Assembly (NCBI GenBank): GCA_009801015.1
Contig: VHZZ01030278.1
Span: 1-23,534 of the forward strand
Reading direction: 5' to 3'
Length of the DNA: 23,534 nucleotides
DNA from: Silene noctiflora
Taxonomy: Eukaryota; Streptophyta; Magnoliopsida; Caryophyllales; Caryophyllaceae
Each line of letters begins with the position of its first letter. The stretch's first letter is position 1. This document shows positions 1 to 9,384 of this stretch, in pieces. The translations under genes and the position numbers were made by a program. Below the pieces are notes generated by a model. It did not search any database. It worked only from the letters and a program-made list of their open reading frames with translations, and was not told the origin of the DNA.

Positions 1-330
1 AATGGAGGTCAATTTGTGACCAAAGGTCAATTTGTGACCAAGGTTGATCAAATTGACCTCCTTATTGACCTACTATGTGTCAAAATGTTATTGGTGGAAA
101 GAATTAATTACATTAAAATAAATGAAATGGTAGAGAAAAGTGGGGGTAGAGAATGTGGGAAATGATTGAAAATGTTGTGCAGTGGGGTAGAGAATGTGGA
201 AAATGATTGGGTTGATGACCTAGGTCGCGACCTTCTGCTTGGGAGGGTGAAAGTAGGTCAAGATAAATAAATTGGGATTAAGAGTAAACCGGGTCGCGAC
301 CTAGTTAGCGTGACCTTTGCTTGGGGATGG
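1..330 (+). repeat. GGTCA/TGACC-rich repeat block upstream of the gene
   Basis: An 18-bp unit (aggtcaatttgtgaccaa) is tandemly duplicated at 6-23 and 24-41. 4-16 is inverted at 49-61 (caaattgacctcc). A second imperfect tandem pair, gtgggg(g)tagagaatgtgg-type, lies at 140-168 and 182-209. The palindrome GGTCGCGACC occurs at 223-232 and 292-301, each followed by a similar tgcttggg tail (near 235 and 317). Several GGTCAA/TTGACC cores match W-box elements bound by WRKY factors. It may be the remnant of a small transposon; no clear ends or target duplication were found. Confidence 0.6.
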
Positions 331-339
331 TCTGAACCT

Positions 340-353
340 CCCCAATATTGGGG
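340..353. promoter_or_regulatory. Perfect palindromic CArG box
   Basis: CCCCAATATTGGGG is a perfect 14-bp palindrome whose core at 342-351 fits the MADS-domain consensus CC(A/T)6GG exactly. It lies about 630 bp upstream of the start codon of a MADS-box gene, so auto- or cross-regulation by MADS dimers is plausible. Function is inferred from the motif only. Confidence 0.5.
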
Positions 354-975
354 ACACACAAGCAAAAGAAGATTCCTAAACAAGTTGCATGAAATAAAAT
401 AAAAATCCACTTCTTTTTTCAGTATAACATGGTCATGAAGGTCAAAAATAGAAAAAAGGGACACTTTAAGGGGCAATTATTTCAGGACACTAGAAAAACA
501 CATGTAATATATCCAAAAAAAGTAACCTAGACTGCCACATGTTGATGATCTATTAGCTAGACAGCCCTTGTACTTGGCATATCCAATCAGATTAACGAGA
601 AATTGATTCTTATTGGTGATTGCGCACAAAACCCCAACATTTTCCACTATACATCCTTGTCTCTTTTTCCCATTGGCATATAATCACCAAGTACTTTCCT
701 CATTTAGTAATACTCACGATTTAAAATCGACAACCAGCTCAAAGGGGGTGAACTTTCCAACCTCCATAGAACTCCATTAATATTGACAAAATTCATTCTA
801 TATTTGTCTTCTTGAAACTTTTCCTAGCTGCTTCTCAATTATAATCACTGTTGACTTCCTTTCCAGGTAATATAGCTATTCTGCATCTCCCATCTGGTTA
901 TTATTACCTATTAATCAGTGCCATTTCTCCGTCGGTTTGAGATTTTACTATGCCAAATTTTCTTAGTTAAGCCAA
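354..975 (+). promoter_or_regulatory. Proximal upstream region and 5' UTR of the MADS gene
   Basis: This stretch has no coding sequence. It is AT-rich, with TATA-like stretches at about 675-685 and 798-806, but no transcription start can be fixed. A possible 5' UTR intron of 100 bp runs from CCAG/GTAATA (donor 867) to a T-rich acceptor ttttcttag ending at 966, nine bases before the ATG. 5' UTR introns occur in some MIKC genes, but this one is supported only by splice-site shape. Confidence 0.35.
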
Positions 976-3900
976 ATGGGGAGGGGAAAGATTGTGATAA
1001 GAAGAATCGATAACACAACGAGCAGGCAAGTGACATTCTCAAAACGAAGAAATGGATTATTGAAGAAATCCAAGGAGCTAGCTATTCTTTGTGATGCAGA
1101 AGTCGGAGTTATCATTTTCTCAAGCACAGGGAAGCTCTATGATTTTGCAAGCTCAAGGTCAGACTAAAACTCATAATATTATACTGCACTGCTGTGGTTC
1201 AATTTCACCTCTAGTACACAGAATCATGTGTTGCTTGTTTACTTTTATTTGATGCTATATTGCTGGTAATTTCTCAAGATATTTCAATTGCTTAGTGTTA
1301 AATTCTTCCTACATTTATAGATCAGTAATTTAGGATAGTGGAGCAGGCTGTTAACAACGATTATCCATCAACATTGCTCAACTTAATCTTGAATAGTTGT
1401 TACAAGAGAATATCGCGTTTGCTACTCACTGCCACTAGTAAAATTACCTCCAAGCTGGCCGGGAATTGAACTATCAGTATCACAGATAAGTGTTAATATG
1501 ATCAGTCAAATAATGAAAAAGCAGTGGTATCTATAATAAAATTACTAATGCATAAATGTAGAAGAATTTAACAGAGAGGGTACTAGATATGTGAGAATAT
1601 GTTTTCTTGTCATTTGGTTCCAAAGGGAGACACATGAACAATACTAGTGCAGACAACTTTTGAATACCAATCATAGACATGGCCTTGTAACGACTAACTG
1701 ACCTAGTTGAAATTTGCTAGACTTAGCGACCGTCTGGTTCCCCGTTTCACACAAGAGGTACAAGACCCATAAGACGTTCTTTTGGGCTTAATTTCATTTC
1801 ATTCCAGTTCAGTCCTATGACCTCACCAGTTTGGGTCAGGGTCAAGCCAAGTAGTTTCAATCCAAAAGAATGAGACCTACGTTCCACTTTATTTGAAATA
1901 CAACCCTTCAATTCCTGAGAACTTCACAATTTCTACTTCTGATTATAAGAAGTTTGTTAGTTAAATACCTCACCTTTCGTCCAGTTCATGGGACTTAGTT
2001 ATAGAAGGCGCAAGGTGCATGCTGTACTGCTATAGCACACAAGGCACATTATTTTTACAAACAAACTAATATTTTCAAAATAAGACTGTAACAATGTTAA
2101 TTTTTACAAAGAGAGTTAACATGTAAAACAAGGACAATATGGTAAAGGAAGTGCATTAAAGAATTTGAAGAACGAGATATGAAACATGCAAATGCCAGCC
2201 TTAAGTCTAAGGGCATCCTAAGGCGTACATTTGTTAGGAATCCCACTTTTTCAAGTGTTTCTAATGACCACACAAGCTCTAGGTTTTCTATAGGATGAGA
2301 ACAAATGTGAATTGGTCGCCAACTAGCGATCAAACATCATTTGATTGCCAATTTGCAACAAATTGCTAAATTCGTGGCAAAATACCAATCAATTAGATTT
2401 AGTTGACAATAAGCAACCAATTATACATTTGATGTGCAAATTGGTCGCATTTGCACTTATGTTTCTGGAAGCTGTGTTCCTTTGGAAATGTGTTGTTTGG
2501 CTGATTACATACAGGGTCGGTTAGTTCTCTTAGCCATTCTATGGTTCTAAGTACTACAGTATCAGATTACTAAGGCCAACTTTTGCTCCGTTCGACGGCC
2601 GGGTCTTGCAGATTGCATCATATTAATCACTTTTTCGAGAAAAACAATTTGCCTATATATTATTATCTTATCACGCCATAACAGCTGCTAGAAGCTTATT
2701 TCTATCCTAACAAATTGCACTTCTTGAGGTTGGAAAATCTAGCTATGACGAGCACCACATCACAGTTGATATAAAAAAAGCACGAGGAAGTTTGTTTGTA
2801 GTTCTGAGGGGTGGTGGATATTAGAGACTAGGTTTATCAGTGAGAATAAAGAAGATATAGAGGGGTGAGATAAAGGAGGACCGATGGATGCGCAATGCTG
2901 CATATGCGCTATACTGGACTTAATGTTCTCTGCCTTCTTACTTAACACTTACCCTCATGATGTCCTGCAGTATTGTCATAACTCGTAAGAAGCTTTGTGC
3001 CTCCAAATATTTCATGATCTAATCCGTTGTCTTAGTATGAACCTTGATAAATACCAGATAAGGGAAAAGTAGCATCATTCAAGGCCCCTACATGACCCCA
3101 TGCTGGACTATGCACAATATAAGACACTTCCTTTTGCTAAGTCTGACTTTCAAATGCCATTAAATATCCAGCCTGTTGGTCCTCTTATAGGTGAGTTTTC
3201 TATGACCTTAAAAATTGCCATAAGCTGGTAAAGAATATAAGAAAAGAAACAGTAGCAAGTCCAAATAGTCTAAAGCACCATTGTAGAAAAGATGATCTCT
3301 CCCGTTTGGAGGTGAACTGCATCTTAATTGTCAGTCTAGTGAACAATATTTGAGGGTAATTGCAAATGAGAGACAAGGGTTGGTGTCCAGGTGAGATGGG
3401 CTTGCTGATTTTGTCAAAGTTCAGTGCACAGAATGGAACCAATATAGAAGAGATGAGGGTATAGTGAAGCCTTGAAGGCATTCCTTGTATTTCACTCGGT
3501 TACAAAAGTTAGAACATAGACAATTTGTATTAGGCAAGCATACATAAATAGCTGCTGCTTGATCAGTTCAGCAAGCAGCAACACTATTTTAGAAGAACTT
3601 CCAGTGAATAATTGCATATAAACATAGGTACAGCACGACTGCTATTCATGAAATGAAACATATTCGATAACTAAACAAATATGACGTCACCAGACTCCAA
3701 ATTACCACTATTGCTGAGTCTAGAGAACATTTGTATAAAGGACTATTGTAAAGAGAAAAATGATGGTTATATAACTTATACCCCCTGGTGTGTTCTGACA
3801 ATTATTCATAATGATAAAATTTGTGGACCAATTCAAGTTACCTGACTCCGAATCATTTTACAGCTAATGCTTTATTATTGTTCTTGTAATTATAAAACTT

Positions 3901-6900
3901 CTGGATGCCTGTCTTTCTATTTCTCATGAGTTGTGGCATAAATTTTCCAACAAACACATATCATTGATGGCAGAGAATGATCCCTGAAAACTCTATTTAG
4001 CTCTTTTGATAATTGAGAATACCACTTAGAATCTACATACAAGACAAGTTGAGCTTTAGAAAAATTTGTTACTCTACCCAAGCACTCACTATCACCGACC
4101 CTGGAGACATTCCTCAATGAACCTCAAGACACTCGAAGATTGAAATCAAGTACGGGTACTTTCAGCAAAGTTTCACTTAAAAGTAACAATTTCGTCAAAA
4201 TAAAAACTTGCACAGGAAAAGATGCAAACATACAATCAATCACCTTTAACTACATTGCTCAATGTTGCTATTGAGATTAGGACATACCTGCTAGTCAGTT
4301 ACTCTCAGTGTTGTGCATTTAAATCCATCTGAAAGGACCGAAGCAGCATATTCTACCATTTCTTACACCAGAAGTCCTATACAATATTGCTGAATGCTGA
4401 AATCACTTTGAATTTCCATTGCCAGCGTGAAGTCTGTAATTGACCGCTACAACAAAGCTAAAGAGGAAAAGAATCAACTGGTGAATCCAGACAGTGATAT
4501 AAAGGTATGTTCAAAGTTCTATTCTCAAACACAATGTTTATAGTATACTGCATTAAGTTCTCCTTCTATATTCTGATATTCCCAATATAACTGAAGAAAA
4601 TAGCTGCTGTGCGTGAGCCATGTACATCTACGAGAAGGACATCCCTCAAGCCCCCAATTTGTAACTTTAAATTAAATGATATCCATGATCAAAATGACAA
4701 GAATAAAAATTCTAGCTTTGACACACTTAGTAGGCACTGGCACATTTGCCGTCATGGGCGAGCAAAAACATGAAGTCATGCAGCGCAGTGAACTTTATTG
4801 TTGGTAACTTATAAATACTAGTAAGAAGAAGAACAAAAAAATCATGGGAACGTAAAGGCCCAACTGCCCAAGTAATCCATATTCCATTTCAAGGACGGCT
4901 ACTTCCCAAATACAATTTCATCACCCCACTTCAATCCACCAAATCTCCTTCTGGAATCATGTATTTTTCATTTGCAATATAGAGATAGGGATGTGAACTG
5001 GACTACCAAGTCAATATCAAATTCACAATCTGTTGTACTTAAAATTTTTGATTCAAATTTAATCCAATTATTATGTAGCTCAAATCCAGTTCAATCCATA
5101 TAATGTTCACCAACATTGCTCAGTGATGACATCAAACAGATAAGGGGAAAATCAGAAAAAAGTCCACCAAGATAACAACCAATGAATAACTACATAGATA
5201 TGTCTATTGATTTTTCATTTTCTAAAATATGAAAATTTATGATGTAATTATAGGTGCTTGAACCGTAGTCCACCACAAGGCTCGATGGTGACTCAACCAA
5301 TCAAACATCCCATATAGATACATACCAGCTTTCCCATACCTATCTATGTTACTGTGGGGACTCGTCTACTCGTATCCGACAAAATACGTATCGGAGTATC
5401 TGATACGGCTATTTTGTGCGAAATTTTCAATATTTTAATCTAAAATGAAGTATCAAAGTGTCGTATCGTATCCGACAAAATACGTATCGGATACGGAATA
5501 TCCGAGTAACATAGATACCTATGCATGATTTCTATAATTTAACATGTTAACGGAATTATCTTCTTGACAGTATTGGCAAAATGAAGCTCTAACCCTAAGG
5601 CAACGGCTAAACGTTCTTCAAGAAAAGCATCGGTATGATCCCTGCTCCTTGCTACAATTTACTGCTTACTTAAACTGAAGTAGATAGAATTCCTACTCTG
5701 GCTTACAATTTACAAAATAACCATTAGAACAAAAGTTCCCATTTTGTCATACAACATGCTCACAAACCGAATCCAGTAACATGCACATCACAATTATCAG
5801 AGTATATATCAAATTAGACGAGTGAGAAAAAACTATTTATGAAACAACTGTGCAGCTATGACACTATGGAGTTAGGATTTAAGAACTTGAGATTGTTTCA
5901 GGATGCAATGTCAAAGTTATCCAAGACAAATGCAAGCTAAAAAAACTGACAAGCCTGATTTGAAACAGCAAATGTTCCATTTAATGCATATAGGCAAAGA
6001 TGGAACGGAAGCAATTTTGAAATAAAGCCTAGCAATCTATTACTACAATGAAGCAGATGAAAATAAAATAAAACAATCACATTACATGTCAGACAGATCA
6101 TATTTCCAAGTAAAGAATTTTTTATTCAAGTTAATAAGAGAAGTTTCCTTGTTTTACGTTGCAGTCAAATAATGGGGGAAGATCTCTCAGGTTTGACCGT
6201 TAAAGATCTACAAAGTCTCCAGAATCAACTAGAAATCAGTTTACGAGAAGTTCGTACCACGAAGGTACTACAGATAAGGTTAGAAAAGGTGATAAAGTTT
6301 GTCTGATATATAATTAGCTCATTGCCTTTGTTTTGCAGGATCAACTATTGCTTAACGAAATACAGGAACTAAAAGAAAAGGTTAAATTATACCACTCTTG
6401 TTTATATGGTTACATCAACAAAGAAAGTTATTAGTACATAAATGTGAAAGCTAAATCTTACAGGAGAAGCTCATTCACCAGGAAAATGCCAAGTTGCACA
6501 AGAGAAAAGATCTGATTCACCAAGAGAACATCAAACTAAGCAATAAGGTATTTGTCGGTTAGTAATGGGTAGGATTTCTTCCACAATGACCAGGTATTGT
6601 GTACAATAACAACTTGGATGTCACGAGTTCCTTTTCAGGTATATCAAAGCCAAACAAAAGGTTCTAACAGAGATGCTATACTTAGCAGCAGCAGATATGT
6701 TGGGGGGGACTCAAATGGACCTATGCAGCTACAACTAAGTCTACTACCACAACAGCAAAATGACGAATCATCAAACACCATAAAGTTGGGGTATACCACC
6801 TATGAGAATCTATCCAATCCATTTTTTTATTCATCTTTACAAAGATTGGGCCCAAAATTCTCGCCAATAATTTGTTTTTTTCCTTCACTGGCAGACTGCA

Positions 6901-6910
6901 GCTGTACTAG
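976..6910 (+). CDS. AGL17-like: MIKCc MADS-box transcription factor, AGL17 clade (left copy)
   Basis: Nuclear DNA-binding regulator of the ANR1/AGL16/AGL17/AGL21 group, whose known members act in root growth, nitrate response, stomata and flowering time. Exons: 976-1157, 4426-4504, 5571-5632, 6165-6264, 6339-6380, 6464-6547, 6639-6790 and 6895-6910. All introns are GT-AG and all junction phases agree; the total is 717 nt, 238 residues. Residues 1-60 are the MADS domain ([19 protein letters not shown]). The I region (about 61-87, [15 protein letters not shown]) is followed by a K domain (about 88-170; [12 protein letters not shown] near 107-118) and a Q-rich C region ending IKLGLQLY. Exon lengths 182/79/62/100/42 are the MIKC norm. 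The last exon adds only part of a Gly codon, LQLY and a TAG stop. Family and exon model are firm; the exact orthologue is not decided. Confidence 0.93.
1297..1572. repeat. Foldback repeat in intron 1
   Basis: 1297-1332 (gttaaattcttcctacattt...) is inverted at 1538-1572 with a few mismatches and a one-base gap, leaving about 205 bp between the arms. This is the shape of a small degraded MITE or foldback element. No target duplication was found, so the family is unassigned. Confidence 0.55.
2305..2455. repeat. GGTCGC/GCAAATT-rich repeat in intron 1
   Basis: aattggtcgc occurs at 2310-2319 and 2439-2448, with intervening partial inverted copies (ttgccaatttgcaa, gcgatcaaa). Motifs of this kind are frequent in plant DNA-transposon debris. 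Boundaries and family cannot be fixed. Confidence 0.3.
4505..5570 (+). other. Intron 2 of the MADS gene (1066 bp)
   Basis: The donor is AAAG/gtatgt and the acceptor ttcttgacag/TATTGG. Besides the MITE at 5344-5514 it holds unassigned AT-rich sequence. Removing the MITE and one target copy would give an intron of about 890 bp. Confidence 0.85.
5336..5522. mobile_element. MITE in intron 2 with 8-bp target duplication
   Basis: The element at 5344-5514 (171 bp) starts CTATGTTACT and ends AGTAACATAG, perfect 10-bp terminal inverted repeats. It is flanked by the direct repeat atacctat at 5336-5343 and 5515-5522. An 8-bp duplication is typical of hAT-superfamily insertions. Inside, a 24-bp sequence starting cgtatccgac is repeated exactly at 5371-5394 and 5467-5490, and is itself nearly palindromic (gtatccga / tatcgg). 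It is non-autonomous, with no coding capacity. The clean ends suggest a fairly recent insertion. Confidence 0.72.
6594..6638 (+). other. Possible alternative 45-nt extension of exon 7
   Basis: A second acceptor (gaccag/GTATTG) lies 45 nt upstream of the one used in the model (tttcag/GTATAT at 6639). The segment is in frame, has no stop and would add 15 residues ([15 protein letters not shown]) between the K and C regions. The downstream site has the better pyrimidine tract and gives the family-like junction, so it was preferred. Confidence 0.3.
6791..6894 (+). other. Intron 7 (104 bp), in-frame if retained
   Basis: The donor is TTGGG/gtatac; the acceptor, after a long T-rich tract, is cactggcag/ACTGCAG. 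Splicing gives IKLG+LQLY then TAG, the C-terminal motif expected of the clade. If retained, the frame stays open to a TGA/TAA-type end at 6932, replacing LQLY by 46 unrelated residues (protein of 280). The motif match favours splicing. Confidence 0.75.
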
Positions 6911-7250
6911 CAGAGATGGGGTTCTTGAATAATACTATTCAAGACAATTTCGCAAGGTTACTATGCTCTGCTCCCTTTTGGGACTAAGGATTTGTTGTTA
7001 TTATTGTTGTACTACACTTTGCTCCCTTTTGAGAATAAGGAGTTGATATAATTGTCCTACTATCCCATGCTTTTGTTATTTTGGCTGGTAAAAGACCACT
7101 GACCGTCTCATAAAAAATAGTGTCGATGTGAAAAAAAAAAAATTTTGCTAGTGAATGATGGAAATTTAAGATCAGGTTGAGAGGCAAAACCAAAAACATT
7201 ATGAAAACCCTCAAAAAGGGTAATAAAGGAAAGCACACCATGCTATGTGT
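6911..7250 (+). other. 3' UTR/flank with hairpin and 51-bp tandem repeat
   Basis: A hairpin, cttgaata-atac-tattcaag, lies at 6924-6943. Two imperfect copies of a unit starting tactatgctctgctccctttt lie at 6959-6994 and 7010-7045, offset by 51 bp. AATAAT-like poly(A) signals occur near 6927-6933. The end of the transcript cannot be placed from sequence. Confidence 0.45.
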
Positions 7251-8490
7251 TCGCTTTTGAGTAACTTATCTCTGCTTCTTTAAAAAAGAAAGCCTTAGCG
7301 GAATAAACTTGGGTTGAGCATGGCCCATTTATGATTTAATTACCAAAGATCTCTGCTAACTAATTCAGTAAAAGAGCATTTTAGTGCAAAGCAGATAGGA
7401 AATTAACAAAATAGAATGTTGAGATTGGGGGAAATAGCATATAGTTTTTGAGAGCTAGGAATGAGTATCCAGTCATCAACAAGAAACCGCTTTGCACAAA
7501 ATTTGAATGGCTTCTACAAAAGAACTTGTTTTGTAAATTAGATTCCGTGAATGCCTGAATGAAGTAGTGAAAAAAATTTCGGGGACGGAGACCTTAATGG
7601 ATTTTCAAAATATAGAGTTTAAGCAAAAAAGGCAACCAGGCTTTCTCTCTTCTTTGGCTTTACAATATAACAGAGATGTACTCTAGAGCCTGTGTAAGCC
7701 GCAGCCACAGGATTAATATGTAGAAATAGCCTCCAATTTTTTTTCTTTTAGTTCAAAATGGTCAATATGTAATAAGAATGGTACTAGTAGGAACACTGTA
7801 TAAGTAGAAGGAGCAAGTAACAGAAAGAAGCAACGTCATATCAGAAAATATATGAGTAAGCTACAAGTCTATAATATTCATCATTCGACTAAGAAATGCC
7901 CGAGTTAATCATGCAAATGACAAGTGAGCACAATAAGTTTCATTGTCAGTCCAACGAAATAAAAGATTCTGAGCATAGTTCCAGGAAAGTCAAAGAAATG
8001 TTTCTGCCTAAGGTAAATAAACAAAGTTAAAAAAAATGGCAGTACAACTTACATACCTGGCACAGTATACAGACTGTCAGCTGAAATTTATTATGCCGGA
8101 AATGCTACAGTTGCACTGACTATGGAAAAAATTTACAGGAACAGAGTCCCAACATGACTCTCACACATGGTGACCAGTGTTCAAGACTAAGGAGCCAATT
8201 TGGTATGGAAGTTGCAAGAAAAGTGGCAAGAAAATTTACCTGATCAGAAGAGGTAATAAAGTGTGATAGCATATGTCTTTGTAATTAGAGTATTGATAAG
8301 AAATCAAGAAAGAAACCAAGAATTTATATCCTCAAAAACAATAATCAAACATTTCAAAGTTTTGTCACAAGAATTTATGTACTAGCTTCTTTCTGAATGA
8401 TATTTCAAGGAAATGCCAATTACCTGGATCCAAAAGAATTGGAGCCAGTGAACTCCTTGTCCTATACTAATTTTTGGATAGAGGATATAA
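7251..8490. other. Non-coding flank, nothing recognised
   Basis: AT-rich sequence with no open frame of note, no RNA gene and no clear repeat. I see no support for a gene on either strand. Confidence 0.6.
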
Positions 8491-8600
8491 ACATGTCAAC
8501 TAGCTTAGTTTGAAAACTTGATGAGCGTTCATTCTGTTGACGTGAGTTCAAAACCTTTCATATAAAAAGTGCCTTTGCCTTGTATGCCTCTTTACATACA
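8491..8600 (+). mobile_element. Possible tRNA-derived SINE remnant
   Basis: A box-A-like tagcttagtttg at 8501-8512 is followed about 40 bp later by a box-B-like gagttcaaaacc at 8544-8555, the order and spacing of a pol III promoter in plant SINEs. The box B is degenerate against GGTTCGANTCC. No target duplication or tail was found, so chance similarity is possible. Confidence 0.25.
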
Positions 8601-8824
8601 CACAACACAACATAACGAAATAAAACGAAACAGTATGCAAATATAATTCTTATTTATTACGCTGTATCTGAAAGTTGGAAGACACTCCCTCCATTCAACT
8701 CCAAACACTCCATTTGCTTTCTAACGCATGCCAAAACACATGCACCCTTAATATATTTAACTACACATTCTGAAGACTCTGTTAAAACGATTGCATATAA
8801 TTAAGTGAAACCAATAAATAGGAT

Positions 8825-8875
8825 AAAAGGCGCCAGAGGCCCTAAGGCAACAAGGCATAAGGCGCACACCTCATA
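8825..8875. repeat. aaggcgc-rich repeat scrap
   Basis: The run contains ggcgcc, ccctaaggc, caaggc and aaggcgcac and resembles the debris at about 2006-2050 in intron 1 (aaggcgcaaggtgc). Such G+C-rich islands are dispersed repeats in many plant genomes; family not assigned. Confidence 0.3.
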
Positions 8876-9015
8876 GTCTCCAGGGGTACAACTTTTGGAA
8901 AGAAACTGTCTTACAAAAATTGTGCAAGAACACCCTTTTAAATTTTAGGGAGGACGAACATGTAAATGAGTAAAAGTTAGGGATACTCTAGCAAACAGAG
9001 AGCACAATAAAAGAA

Positions 9016-9182
9016 CCTTGTAGGTCATTTGGGACACCTTAATACTCATGCCTCATCTACAAGGCGGAGTTAAAGCACAATGAAGCGCTTTGGCAAGCTC
9101 CTCACACGAGTTTGTGCTTACATGCACTCAACGCATGCCTCTTAAAACGAAGTAGGAAAAAAAGCCTTGTAGGTCATTTGGG
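9016..9182 (+). mobile_element. Short retroposon-like insertion with 18-bp target duplication
   Basis: ccttgtaggtcatttggg is repeated exactly at 9016-9033 and 9165-9182. Between the copies lies a 131-bp body (9034-9164) ending in an A-rich tail (aggaaaaaaag) directly before the second copy. A long target duplication plus a 3' A-rich tail is the signature of LINE-mobilised short elements. No clear box A or box B was seen in the body, so it may be a truncated SINE or a retroposed fragment. A simple tandem duplication is the alternative. Confidence 0.45.
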
Positions 9183-9384
9183 GGTATTACTTCCATTTCA
9201 CTCTAAAGGAAAGGAATATGGTGGTTTAAGGGGGTGGGAGCCATTCTGGTGATTTCAAATTTAAAAAAACATACCAAAAGTAAAATGTATAAAATATGTT
9301 GGAATAACCCACAAAGGAATATGTGTTGAACACATCGAATTGGGTGAGCACTAATTTTTTTTTTTTTTTTAGAAAAAGTATTTC

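Larger units (their letters stand above)
1158..4425 (+). other. Intron 1 of the MADS gene (3268 bp)
   Basis: The donor is AAG/gtcaga and the acceptor ttgccag/CGTG; splicing joins AG+C to restore Ser61. A long first intron is common in MIKC genes and often holds regulatory sequence. Seen inside: an inverted repeat at 1297-1572, an aattggtcgc-type repeat at about 2305-2455, aaggcgca-like scraps at about 2006-2050 and 2209-2228, and a 9-bp-stem hairpin at 3553-3580. Small antisense reading frames here show no recognisable family and no coding character. Confidence 0.85.

Noticed and set aside
258-476. 72-codon - strand frame upstream of the gene
   Set aside because: It overlaps the repeat block and CArG box, has no recognisable domain, and fits chance in AT-rich DNA.
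976-1167. Exon 1 as a complete 63-codon MADS-only gene or pseudogene
   Set aside because: The short frame simply runs into intron 1; seven further exons in phase complete a normal 238-residue protein.
3551-3582. Hairpin with tgctgcttg arms, faintly like miR444, which targets AGL17-clade genes in monocots
   Set aside because: The stem is only 9 bp, there is no precursor-length fold, and no matching target site was seen in the exons; the similarity is too weak.
2097-4117. Small - strand open frames (62-93 codons) in intron 1 and their + strand mirrors
   Set aside because: They lie inside an intron with well-defined splice sites, have no recognisable motif and show no coding character; they are chance open frames.
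6984-7241. 85-codon - strand frame downstream of the gene
   Set aside because: It overlaps the tandem repeat and 3' UTR; the product is low complexity and unrecognised.
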